NCBI GenBank assembly: GCA_015232795.1
Contig: JADFYX010000032.1
Span: 1 to 13,837, forward strand
Source of the DNA: Magnetococcales bacterium
GTDB lineage: Bacteria > Pseudomonadota > Magnetococcia > Magnetococcales > JADFYX01
DNA: 13,837 nucleotides
Reading direction: 5' to 3'
This document shows, piece after piece, positions 6,704 through 13,837 of the stretch; the stretch's first letter is position 1; every line of letters starts with the position of its first letter. The translations under genes and the position numbers were made by a program. The notes beneath the pieces are model-generated. The model worked only from the letters and a program-made list of their open reading frames with translations, had not been told where the DNA came from and ran no database searches.

Positions 6704-7765
6704 TTATCCTAGGTTTTTTGCTATCCACGGGCCGATAAACTGGGAAACCGACAGAGGTAAACGCTTCCACATATTGATAAACAACCGATATTTTGGATTG
6801 TTTGGCGATAAATCAGGGATCGAGTTTTGCCCAACTAGATGATATTGGTATAGTAAGGGTTCTGGGGTAAAACCATAATATTGTTTAAATGCAAAAGAGC
6901 CACTACCCCTTTTGCTTCTACCAAAGTCAAATATTTTTACTCCCCGCTCCCGGCTGGCATGGGACATTAAATCCCAGTACATAAAATGGGTTGCACCCAA
7001 ACTACGGGCCTCAGCTATACCACCCCCATAATATGGCAACACCTCATCACGAAAATAAAAATTTACCACTGCTGCCACAGCTCTGCCTTCTTGACGCACC
7101 ACAAAACCATCACAATCTTTGCCAAATACCGATTTTAAAATCTTAAAATAATCTCTCGCAAAAACAGGTGTGCCTAAATTTCGCACACTCTGAGAATAGA
7201 TATCATAACATATGCCCCCGACATCTTGATCTAACTCCCCAACCAAGCCATTTTTAAGCCCCCTACGCACCTCTGCCCGTTGTTTTCTAGGTATGGCAAG
7301 CAAATTTTCTTGGGGATTGTCCCAGATAGCCTTGGAAAAACCACAATAGAGATCTTTTGTCGGCCAATTTGGGTTGGAAGATGCCCGGTTGCGACACTCA
7401 AGATAGGCAACCCCCATACTGTCAGCCATTGCGGCTGCTTGCAACTCCAAAGCGATGCGAACATCATCTCTACTTGTAGCAACCCCACCATAGACACAAA
7501 AAGGGGTGGAGATAAGAGCATCACCAAAAAGCAGGCTGCGCTGACGAACCAAAGGCAGAACCCCTGCAATCTCTCCATCCTCCTCTGCCAACAGATAGTG
7601 GGCTTTATGAGAAAAGCTAGTCTCAATCACCCTACGCCATCCCTCGCGGTGAAAAAAGGTAGCATTGGGGCAACTCATAACAAATTTGTCCCATAACAAC
7701 CCATCAGCCTCCCCGCCAAGAGGCCGGACATGTACCGAACCTGGTGATTTAGCAACAGTGCTCAT
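6704..7765 (-). CDS. FemAB-like GNAT-fold protein of the XrtA/PEP-CTERM polysaccharide group
   Basis: The product is 353 residues when started at the ATG at 7765; a GTG directly before it (7768) would add one residue. Two GNAT-like halves are visible: an N-terminal half with PNATFFHREGWRRVIETSF and AGVLPLVRQRS, and a C-terminal half with VVRQEGRAVAAVVNFYF, EVLPYYGGGIAEARSLGATH and IFDFGRSKRGSGSFAFKQYY. These stretches fit the PEP-CTERM-associated FemAB family (TIGR03019, from memory). FemAB proteins transfer aminoacyl groups in cell-wall synthesis, but the acceptor and donor for this subfamily are not established, so an acyl transfer to the polysaccharide is inference. The ATG shares one base with the TGA of the deacetylase gene (TGATG), so the two should be translationally coupled. 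It is the last gene of the polysaccharide block before the convergent small gene. Confidence 0.87.
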   Translation of the reverse strand: MSTVAKSPGSVHVRPLGGEADGLLWDKFVMSCPNATFFHREGWRRVIETSFSHKAHYLLAEEDGEIAGVLPLVRQRSLLFGDALISTPFCVYGGVATSRDDVRIALELQAAAMADSMGVAYLECRNRASSNPNWPTKDLYCGFSKAIWDNPQENLLAIPRKQRAEVRRGLKNGLVGELDQDVGGICYDIYSQSVRNLGTPVFARDYFKILKSVFGKDCDGFVVRQEGRAVAAVVNFYFRDEVLPYYGGGIAEARSLGATHFMYWDLMSHASRERGVKIFDFGRSKRGSGSFAFKQYYGFTPEPLLYQYHLVGQNSIPDLSPNNPKYRLFINMWKRLPLSVSQFIGPWIAKNLG

Positions 7766-8673
7766 CACATGCTATCTCTATACACCTTGTCCATTCTATC
7801 CCACTTATAAGAGACTAACATCTTCTTTAGTCGGCTCTCCATAAGCCCAAGATTAAGATAGTGCCTAAAGCGTGTTTTCCAGTTTAAATTTGGTACCCGT
7901 GGCTGTTCGGGATCAAACTCCCATGGATGACAATAGAACACCCCTGGCTGACCCTCACCATTTACTCGGTCCCAAGCCCAACGGGTTAAAGCAAAAGGAT
8001 AAAGACGAAAATATCCACCCCCACCACATGGTATACGGTGATTTCCAAGAAGTGTTGTGGTAATAGGAACCTCTAAAATCCCCCTTTTACCAGAAACAAC
8101 ATCCTGCCTGGGATAATAGGGAAAACGAGGAGCATCTGGCATACCGTAAATATCATGATGCACAGGATATATACTGGAGCTATAACTATAGCCAGCTTCG
8201 TTAAGAAGATCTAAGGCCCAGAGGGTGTCTTGGTTAATAGAGTATGTAGGTGCACGATAGCCAACCACTTTTTGGCCACTAATATCCTCAAGCAGCTTTT
8301 TACTCGTGACAATATCTGCCATAAACTCTTTAGGGGTCTGGCGAAAAATACGTACATGGTTCATACCATGACCAGCAACCTCATGACCTGCTGCTACAAT
8401 ACGCTGCAAAAGAGCTGGAAAGCGTTGCGCCACCCAACCTAAAATAAAAAATGTAGCGTGAATATTGTATTGATCAAATAGGGCCAGCATATGATCTGTG
8501 TTAGCCTCTACCCGACAAGGCCAGTTATCCCACTTCTCCAGAGGAATATGGCCCTCAAAGGCAGCAACCTGGAAATAGTCTTCTACATCAACACTCATGG
8601 CGTTGGTAATTGTAGATTCAGCTATCTTAACTGAATCTGGCCTAGATAATTTTAGATTATCTAGCACAGACAT
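7765..8673 (-). CDS. Polysaccharide deacetylase, NodB-type with DUF3473 C-terminal region (XrtA-associated)
   Basis: The start at 8673 gives 302 residues; the frame is open to 8766, but the extra 31 residues lie wholly inside wecB and do not look like this family. A later ATG at 8598, directly before SVDVEDYF, is possible but has no visible ribosome binding site. Motifs in order: SVDVEDYFQV with Asp29 and Asp32 in the catalytic/metal region, HATFFILGWVAQ (72-83), the metal-binding pair in GHGMNH (His102, His106), GYRAPTYS (Arg140), ILEVPITT (199-206), and the late GVFYCHPWEFDP with His249. The enzyme should remove N-acetyl groups from an exopolysaccharide. There is no signal peptide, as is usual for the family. 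The start overlaps the end of wecB by 17 bases and the stop shares a base with the femAB-like start. Confidence 0.9.
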   Translation of the reverse strand: MSVLDNLKLSRPDSVKIAESTITNAMSVDVEDYFQVAAFEGHIPLEKWDNWPCRVEANTDHMLALFDQYNIHATFFILGWVAQRFPALLQRIVAAGHEVAGHGMNHVRIFRQTPKEFMADIVTSKKLLEDISGQKVVGYRAPTYSINQDTLWALDLLNEAGYSYSSSIYPVHHDIYGMPDAPRFPYYPRQDVVSGKRGILEVPITTTLLGNHRIPCGGGGYFRLYPFALTRWAWDRVNGEGQPGVFYCHPWEFDPEQPRVPNLNWKTRFRHYLNLGLMESRLKKMLVSYKWDRMDKVYRDSM

Positions 8674-9799
8674 TTGCAAAACTATCTTGCAAAACCGCAG
8701 CAATACGCAAAGCTGCCTTGCCGTCCCAAAGTTCTGGTATGCGCCCAGCCTTACCTCCACCCTCAAGCACTTCCATAACTGCCATTCTCATTTTCTTGCC
8801 ATCACTGCCTACCAAGGTATTTGTACCTGATGTAATAGTAATAGGTCTCTCTGTATTCTCACGAATAGTAATACAGGGTATACCAAGAGCCGTAGTCTCC
8901 TCTTGAATCCCCCCAGAATCTGTTAGCACTAACCTTGCATCTTTCATCAACCCCAACATTTCTAAATAGCCGATAGGAGGCATTGGCAAAAAGTTGGTTT
9001 CAGCCAAAAGTTTCTCCAAGCCAAAACGTTTGATTTGTGCTCTTGTGCGAGGATGAATAGGAAAAATTAGGGGAATTTGCTTGCTGATACTTGCCAACTC
9101 CTGCAATAAGCCCTCTAGCATATCGGCCTCATCAACATTTGAAGGACGGTGCAAAGTCAAAAGACCATAACTGCCAGAATCAAGGGGAAAAGGTGCTCCA
9201 CCCGAGAACTTTGCCAATATTGATTTAGCTTGGGGTGCTTTTGGCAATAACCTTAACAAGGTATCAATCATTACATTACCGACAAAATGAACCTTATTTG
9301 CACTTATCCCTTCACGGGTTAAATTATCCAGGGCAATCCGTTCTGTGGTAAAAAGAAAATCTGCTAGTTGGTCAACCAAAATACGGTTGATCTCCTCCGG
9401 CATGGTTCTGTCCCAACTCCTAAGCCCAGCCTCAACATGGATAACCGGGACACCCTTTTTAACAGCCACCAAAGCACAAGCAATTGTGGAGTTTACGTCA
9501 CCTACCACCAACACAGCCCCAGGACGTTCCTGATCAATAATCGGCTCAAAACGGCGCATTATTTCCGCCGTCTGTAATGCATGAGTTCCAGAACCTACTT
9601 CAAGATCAATATTGGGAGTGGGAATATCCAACTGGTGAAAAAAGGCATCCTTCATGGCAGCGTCATAGTGCTGACCAGTATGGACCAAGTAGGTATTAAG
9701 TGGAGAGTTTCCACCTTTTAAGACTGGCAAAATAGCAGCCATTTTCATGAAGTTCGGTCGCGCGCCAACGACGCAAATAATAGGTGAAGACACGGGCAT
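8657..9799 (-). CDS. wecB: UDP-N-acetylglucosamine 2-epimerase, non-hydrolysing
   Basis: The ATG at 9799 gives 380 residues, the usual family size; a TTG at 9841 in the same frame lies inside the kinase gene and is less likely. The protein should interconvert UDP-GlcNAc and UDP-ManNAc in the cytoplasm, supplying ManNAc-type sugar for the polymer. Visible motifs are VGARPNFMK near the N-terminus, TGQHYDAAMKDAFF, GDVNST (Asp101), HVEAGLRSWDRTMPEEINR (Glu123, Glu135), TLHRPSNVD (His217), HPRTRAQ and LTDSGGIQEETTALG followed by RENTERP. Asp101, Glu123, Glu135 and His217 correspond to the catalytic residues of E. coli WecB (Asp95, Glu117, Glu131, His213), so it appears active. The loop between the two glutamates is two residues shorter than in E. 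coli. It begins 31 bases after the kinase stop and overlaps the deacetylase start. Confidence 0.93.
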   Translation of the reverse strand: MPVSSPIICVVGARPNFMKMAAILPVLKGGNSPLNTYLVHTGQHYDAAMKDAFFHQLDIPTPNIDLEVGSGTHALQTAEIMRRFEPIIDQERPGAVLVVGDVNSTIACALVAVKKGVPVIHVEAGLRSWDRTMPEEINRILVDQLADFLFTTERIALDNLTREGISANKVHFVGNVMIDTLLRLLPKAPQAKSILAKFSGGAPFPLDSGSYGLLTLHRPSNVDEADMLEGLLQELASISKQIPLIFPIHPRTRAQIKRFGLEKLLAETNFLPMPPIGYLEMLGLMKDARLVLTDSGGIQEETTALGIPCITIRENTERPITITSGTNTLVGSDGKKMRMAVMEVLEGGGKAGRIPELWDGKAALRIAAVLQDSFANVCAR

Positions 9800-9830
9800 T
9801 ACCAACGCTTTAACAGGGAAATTTGTTTTT

Positions 9831-10739
9831 TTACAGCCCAAACAGTCGGCTGATCAAACCTTGTTTTCTTTTCTTTTTATTTTGACCATCAGATGATCCA
9901 TGAGCACCATAACCACCATAACCACCATAACCGCCATAGCCACCGTAACCGCCGTAACCACCATATCCGCCGTAACCACCATAGCCACCATAGCCACCAT
10001 AACCACCATAACCATAATAGTAATAACCGCCACGACCACGTCTGCGAGTTTTATTCAACACCAAACCGACAATTTCTAAATCTTCCAACTGCCCCAATGC
10101 ATCTTTTACAGCATTTTGTGGTGTGCGTTCCGCCTCAATAACAACGACAATCTGCCCCATAGTCCGGGCTAGTTCTCTTGATTCGGTGGTAAGCAAGAGT
10201 GGCGGTGAGTCAAAAACAACGATACGGTTAGGGTCCTGCATCATTTTTTTAAGGAGAATCCGCATACTATCACTTGCAAGAAGTTCAGTTGCATGGTGAT
10301 GTCTACGACCTGATGGAAGAATCATTAATTTTGGTACATTGGTACGAATGACGGCCTCAGTATAGTCAGAAACTTTCCCCATCAAACAGTCAATAAGACC
10401 AATTTTGGATTTAAAACCGAGAATTCTACTTACAGATGGCTTTGCAACATCACCATCTACCAACAAAACTGTTGAGTCCATCTCCGCGGCCAAACTCATG
10501 GCCAGATTTATGGCAGTAAAAGTCTTCCCCTCCTTTGGAAAAGCACTTGTCACCATCATTAACTTTTTTGGTCTGTCTTTATTGGTGTCTGCCTGACTTG
10601 CTTTTAAAAGTAGCGGCCTTTTAATAACCCGATACTCCTCAGCAACGACACTCCTCCCGGTATCAGGGGTCAAAATCCCTTTTGCCCGAAGCTTTTCAAA
10701 ATCTAAAAGTACCTTTTTACGAACCAACGCTTCAGACAT
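9831..10739 (-). CDS. BY-type tyrosine autokinase (XrtA-associated) with a Gly-Gly-Tyr repeat tail
   Basis: The product is 302 residues. The N-terminal segment (DFEKLRAKGILTPD and EEYRVIKRPLLL, about 13-45) is typical of the PEP-CTERM-linked tyrosine kinase group (TIGR03018, from memory). The ATPase core shows Walker A SAFPKEGKT (65-73, Lys72), Walker A' LLVDGDVAKP (92-101) and Walker B IVVFDSPP (173-180, Asp177). The expected partner is the Wzz-type protein encoded just upstream, whose cytoplasmic end activates such kinases; autophosphorylation of a C-terminal tyrosine cluster tunes polymer length and export. Here that cluster is extreme: four consecutive Tyr (239-242), then 12 Tyr spaced every third residue (244-277) in a GGY run, 16 in all. 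A Lys/Arg-rich end follows (NKKKRKQGLISRLFGL, 287-302). There are 66 bases between the Wzz stop and this ATG. The last Asp-to-Gly change in A' (DGD instead of DAD) is minor. Confidence 0.92.
   Translation of the reverse strand: MSEALVRKKVLLDFEKLRAKGILTPDTGRSVVAEEYRVIKRPLLLKASQADTNKDRPKKLMMVTSAFPKEGKTFTAINLAMSLAAEMDSTVLLVDGDVAKPSVSRILGFKSKIGLIDCLMGKVSDYTEAVIRTNVPKLMILPSGRRHHHATELLASDSMRILLKKMMQDPNRIVVFDSPPLLLTTESRELARTMGQIVVVIEAERTPQNAVKDALGQLEDLEIVGLVLNKTRRRGRGGYYYYGYGGYGGYGGYGGYGGYGGYGGYGGYGGYGGYGGYGAHGSSDGQNKKKRKQGLISRLFGL
9906..10013 (-). repeat. 9-bp minisatellite encoding the GGY tail
   Basis: About twelve 9-bp periods of the form GGN-TAY-GGN encode residues 243-278 of the tyrosine kinase. 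Codons vary at the third base (TAT/TAC and GGT/GGC/GGA), so the units are not identical and selection on the protein is plausible. The low-complexity DNA may still change length by slippage in steps of three residues without breaking the frame. Confidence 0.9.
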
Positions 10740-10805
10740 ATACCTAGACCTATATTAGTACATTAACCAGAGATCTTAAACATTTACTAGTAGCAGGTTT
10801 CTTAA

Positions 10806-12392
10806 TCAAAAACTTGGTGCCAAGAAAACAAGACCTGCATATACCACTAATAGTGAAACAATTGAAAAAATAAAAAATATTGTAGAAGCAAACCAGTTCT
10901 GACCAAAACCTTCATCCACCATTGAGACCATTCCTAGCACTGGCAGTCCCAACACCCTTTTTAAAGATCCTGGAGAATCGAAAACAGGCCGAACTATGGC
11001 AAGGAAAAGAGCCAAAGTGACACTTGCCAAGATAGCTCCAATCAAAACAATAGTAGAAAACAGAGTTCGCTTCGGCCCAATTGGTCTACGGGGAAGATTT
11101 GGCTTGCTAATAATCCTAAAACGCACAAACCGACTTAAACGAGCTTCAATTTCAGCAGTTTCTGTAGCCTGGGTCTCTTTGTTCAACATTTTGAGCATCT
11201 TATTTTTTTTCTGGTCTAAATATCCCTGTAGACGAAAAAGTTTATTCTCCATCGCTGGAATAACGTCCTCCAGCTCCTTGAGCTTTTCAATCTGTTTTGC
11301 TGTAGTTGCCTGTCTGGCTTTAACAGAAGCAAGCTCAATATCAATTGCACTCGCTTCCATTTTTAGTTTTCTAAAAATTGGATTTGCTTCCAACTCCCAA
11401 CTGTCAGATTCTGTGTCCTCAACAAATGATTTTGACTTTTCTTCTTCTCGTTGTTTTTCAATTCTTGCAATCGCTTTGCGTATGGCAATGACATCAGCGT
11501 GGCTCTCGGTATAGAGGGGCCGTTTTTCGCCACCCATAAGATAATATTGGGAAAAAAGCTTATCTAACTTGGCATTTAAAGCAACAACACGCTCATCAAC
11601 AATATCTTCAACAACCTCTTTTGGTTCGACCTTCTTCTGTTTTTTTAAGTCCTGTAACTGCCTTTGCATCTCTTCCTGACGTTTTACCAATGCAATAACT
11701 AGCGCACTATCTTGCTCCTGTTGCTTAGAAAATTTCTGTAACCGCTCGTAATAGCCGCCTTGATTATCAGGAAGAATCATCACATGTTTCTTTTTAAAGG
11801 CTCGCAACTCCTGTTCAGCTTTGCTCACCTTGGACTCATACTCCTCAACCTGAGCCTGCAAAAATTTCTTTGCAGCCTGAGCCTGTCCACCTAGAAACTC
11901 GTTCACTTTATCGCGGGGAAGAAGATCAATTAAATATGCCACAACTTGCTGGGTAATCTGTGGGTTACTATGGCGATGGGTGATGGTATAGACGCTGCCA
12001 CCAGAAGCAGAAACGGAAAGTTGGGCGCGGAGAGCGTTAAGCATCTCCTCGGTTTCTCTATCGTTATTCACACTAAAAGCAAGATCAGTCTTGCTAATAG
12101 CACCTAAAAGGTTATTGCGGGAAAGCAGACTATTAAGAAACTTCCGAGCCTCTCTGGTAACATCCATTACACCAGAATCTTGGGCTAGAAAATCTTTGAT
12201 ATTTTCTCGTGGGTCCTCAATTTTAACCTTTGCTTGTGAGACATACTGGTCGTCCATCATAGCAACAGATACCCATCCTGCTAGACAGATAAACCACGCC
12301 AAAAGAACGGCTTGCCACCGATGACGCCACATGCCCCCCAGATAGATAATTACCTGATAATAGAGGTCTCTTAGTGCAAAATCCTGCTGCAT
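10806..12392 (-). CDS. Wzz-type polysaccharide chain-length determinant (XrtA-associated)
   Basis: The product is 528 residues. A first membrane helix lies at about 27-46, after a basic stretch (MWRHRW). The periplasmic part follows: a Wzz-like alpha/beta region (about 48-165), then long helices with coiled-coil character (about 171-255 and 345-405) rich in Lys, Glu and Gln. A proline-rich segment (PNLPRRPIGPKR, 431-442) precedes the second helix (443-468), as is standard for Wzz/PCP proteins. A third hydrophobic helix is present at about 501-525. This layout fits the PEP-CTERM-associated chain-length family (TIGR03007, from memory) and not the short enterobacterial Wzz. It should control polymer length in the inner membrane and interact with the separate tyrosine kinase gene next downstream. 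The ribosome binding site is weak. A 394-base non-coding gap precedes it, so it may have its own promoter. Confidence 0.9.
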   Translation of the reverse strand: MQQDFALRDLYYQVIIYLGGMWRHRWQAVLLAWFICLAGWVSVAMMDDQYVSQAKVKIEDPRENIKDFLAQDSGVMDVTREARKFLNSLLSRNNLLGAISKTDLAFSVNNDRETEEMLNALRAQLSVSASGGSVYTITHRHSNPQITQQVVAYLIDLLPRDKVNEFLGGQAQAAKKFLQAQVEEYESKVSKAEQELRAFKKKHVMILPDNQGGYYERLQKFSKQQEQDSALVIALVKRQEEMQRQLQDLKKQKKVEPKEVVEDIVDERVVALNAKLDKLFSQYYLMGGEKRPLYTESHADVIAIRKAIARIEKQREEEKSKSFVEDTESDSWELEANPIFRKLKMEASAIDIELASVKARQATTAKQIEKLKELEDVIPAMENKLFRLQGYLDQKKNKMLKMLNKETQATETAEIEARLSRFVRFRIISKPNLPRRPIGPKRTLFSTIVLIGAILASVTLALFLAIVRPVFDSPGSLKRVLGLPVLGMVSMVDEGFGQNWFASTIFFIFSIVSLLVVYAGLVFLAPSF

Positions 12393-12786
12393 ACTTTAAC
12401 AGCGTTATACCTTGGTAATAAGGGACTGGCGACAGATAACAAAAAAACTGTCATTATCTAATAGAGACATTCCCTTATTTAGTGAAAGAAAACCAACAAG
12501 TTATTCAGCAATATCCTAAGACGTATAATAGACCCACACTCTACGCTATTACTCCACCTCAAGGATAATCCGTTGATTGTACAACAAATACCACTATTAA
12601 GTATAGAGTTCTCCAGGATAATTTATAAATTATGGATTTTACTCCTTAAGGGGTTGGTTCGCAAAGGAATTTTTCTTAAAATAACTATGTCTTTTTGCTA
12701 AATAGAGCCATGTAGAACTGATTTAACGATCTAAAGATATGTAAAAGTCCATGTAAATTATGAACTATTCCATATTAACTCTTATT
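12393..12786. other. Non-coding gap between sugar transferase and Wzz genes
   Basis: No open frame of convincing length or codon character, no RNA gene and no strong terminator hairpin was found. The stretch is AT-rich. The minus strand contains a TACAAT hexamer near 12580, but no matching -35 at the right distance, so I do not call a promoter. In related polysaccharide loci a Wza-type export gene often lies in this position; no remnant of one is recognisable. Confidence 0.6.
12618..12633. promoter_or_regulatory. 16-bp perfect AT palindrome, possible binding site
   Basis: ATAATTTATAAATTAT reads the same on both strands. It lies about 226 bases upstream of the Wzz start. A perfect 16-bp palindrome is uncommon, but in AT-only sequence it may be chance, and the flanking bases do not extend it. 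Confidence 0.25.
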
Positions 12787-13812
12787 TTAAATACTGTTTT
12801 TTTGTTCATCTCTAGGTCCAGTAGCACCAGACCCGAAGAGAACTACCTCTACAGAATATATTAGCACTAATAAATCTAGAAAAATACCGTGGTTTTTCAC
12901 ATAGTAAAGATCATACTTTAATTTTTCTGCGGCATCAGCCTTTGAAGAACCATATCCATACCGCACCTGCGCCCAGCCTGTAATACCGGGCTTTACGCGT
13001 AACCGCTCAGTATAATAAGGTATTTGCTTTTTCAAAAGCTCTACAAACACCGGCCTTTCCGGTCTTGGACCTATAAAACTCATCTCTCCCCGCAATACAT
13101 TGATAAATTGTGGCAATTCATCAAGACGGGTTTTACGTATAAATTCACCGACAAATGTAATCCGGTTATCATCCTCTTGCGCCCACCTGGCTACACCATC
13201 ATGTTCAGCATCGGTCCGCATACTACGAAACTTCATAACTGAAAAAATGCGCCCATTAAAGCCAACACGCTCCTGCACATAAAATATTGGCCCCCTTCCC
13301 TTACTCTCTATCAATATCGCTAGAGATGTCAAAAGCATAAGTGGCAATGTTGCCCCTAAGAATACTAAACTCCAGAAAATATCAAAGATTTTTTTAAAAA
13401 TTTCCTGACCCGAACCCTGATCTACACCGTGGGAGTGAAGTACCCACCATTGGGGGTCCAAAATATCCATATTTATCAGATAACTCTCCCGCTCAAAAAA
13501 TATCGGCAGATCTACAATTAAAATTCCATCAGATTTACAGTCCAAAATATCCTTCATCATTTCCTTGGGAAAAGCACTATCCTGAGCAATTACAATCTCA
13601 TCTATTTGGTTATTTCTTACCCAGTCGACAAATTTTTCATCACCACGACAAATTTTTTCATGGTTGATATGTGTTGCCTCTCCCGGCAACTGCCAATAAC
13701 CAATTATGTTGAAATTACTTGGTGTTTTCAGGGCTAAATTGGCAATAAGACAAGCATTCTCCCCTGCACCAAATACCAAAACACGCCTTTTGATCAGACT
13801 TAAATCCAACAT
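12787..13812 (-). CDS. Polyprenyl-phosphate sugar-1-phosphate transferase (EpsB_2/WcaJ type), apparently lacking its N-terminal membrane region
   Basis: From the ATG at 13812 the product is 341 residues. Residues 8-130 are a Rossmann-like domain (RRVLVFGAG at 9-17). A membrane helix lies at about 145-168, followed by the bacterial sugar-transferase domain with KFRSM (194-198), RKTRLDELPQFINVLRGEMS with Asp231-Glu232, IGPRPERP and PGITGWAQV (275-283). It should transfer a sugar phosphate from a UDP-sugar to undecaprenyl phosphate, starting the repeat unit. Full-length relatives are about 450-470 residues with several N-terminal helices before the Rossmann part, and these are absent here. A TAA lies in frame immediately before the ATG, and there is no Shine-Dalgarno. 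The seven codons upstream of that TAA (IRKIFHD) look like a continuation of the family sequence. So this may be a gene split by a stop codon or a stop-start pair. The catalytic domain itself looks intact. Confidence 0.85.
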   Translation of the reverse strand: MLDLSLIKRRVLVFGAGENACLIANLALKTPSNFNIIGYWQLPGEATHINHEKICRGDEKFVDWVRNNQIDEIVIAQDSAFPKEMMKDILDCKSDGILIVDLPIFFERESYLINMDILDPQWWVLHSHGVDQGSGQEIFKKIFDIFWSLVFLGATLPLMLLTSLAILIESKGRGPIFYVQERVGFNGRIFSVMKFRSMRTDAEHDGVARWAQEDDNRITFVGEFIRKTRLDELPQFINVLRGEMSFIGPRPERPVFVELLKKQIPYYTERLRVKPGITGWAQVRYGYGSSKADAAEKLKYDLYYVKNHGIFLDLLVLIYSVEVVLFGSGATGPRDEQKNSI

Positions 13813-13837
13813 TTAATCGTGAAAAATTTTTCTTATG

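Noticed and set aside
7231..7626. Minus-strand open frame of 131 codons in another frame of the femAB-like gene
   Set aside because: The product has no family character, while the overlapping frame encodes a recognisable FemAB-like protein.
9906..10013. Regular short repeats resembling a CRISPR array
   Set aside because: The period is 9 bp with no spacers, and it stays in frame within a clear kinase gene.
9893..10141. Plus-strand open frame with a His/Asn-rich repetitive product
   Set aside because: It is the antisense reading of the GGY minisatellite in the tyrosine kinase gene; the apparent metal-binding look is a by-product of the 9-bp repeat.
12421..12451. GACAG...CTGTC dyad in the gap before the Wzz gene
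   Set aside because: Arms of only 5 bp around an A-rich 12-base spacer; likely by chance and not at a gene end.
12680..12712. Minus-strand GG/GC pair resembling a sigma54 promoter upstream of the Wzz gene
   Set aside because: The distance between the GG and GC elements is 9 bases instead of 10, and the surrounding bases do not fit the consensus.

Overview
The window looks like a chromosomal piece of a Gram-negative, probably proteobacterial, genome with moderate to low GC. Evidence for the Gram-negative call: a phosphoheptose isomerase (LPS heptose pathway), an RND-type efflux pump with its periplasmic adaptor, and a polysaccharide block of the kind that accompanies XrtA/PEP-CTERM exosortase systems. 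No species can be named from the sequence alone. Nearly everything is on the minus strand, so transcription runs from the right edge to the left.

Right half (13812 down to 6704, minus strand): six exopolysaccharide genes. In transcription order they are a polyprenyl-phosphate sugar-1-phosphate transferase, a Wzz-type chain-length protein, a BY-type tyrosine autokinase with a striking Gly-Gly-Tyr tail, a UDP-GlcNAc 2-epimerase (wecB), a DUF3473-type polysaccharide deacetylase and a FemAB/GNAT-like protein. Together they would build a lipid-linked repeat unit, set and phospho-regulate polymer length, supply a ManNAc-type sugar and modify the polymer. The last three are very tightly packed: wecB overlaps the deacetylase start, and the deacetylase stop shares a base with the femAB-like start. 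No exosortase, PEP-CTERM protein or Wza-type export protein is visible here. The sugar transferase lacks the N-terminal membrane region of its family, and an in-frame stop sits directly before its ATG.

Middle (5766 to 6703): an AT-rich spacer of about 620 bases, then one small plus-strand gene (64 codons) with a strong ribosome binding site. It is preceded by a good sigma70-like promoter with four tandem 23-24 bp repeats immediately upstream, and followed by a 13-bp-stem terminator. This orphan unit between two minus-strand operons is the least explained part of the window.

Left part (5765 down to 1, minus strand): an apparent operon gmhA - secreted repeat-containing helical protein of unknown function - RND membrane-fusion protein - RND inner-membrane transporter, the last cut by the window edge near its C-terminus. 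Spacings are 45, 7 and 23 bases. No outer-membrane channel gene is visible. A perfect 9-bp inverted repeat overlaps the likely gmhA promoter.

Most of the window is recognisable biology. The candidates for something new are the repeat-controlled 64-aa gene, the triple-repeat periplasmic protein in the gmhA/RND operon, and the GGY tail of the kinase. All family calls come from reading motifs; no database search was run.
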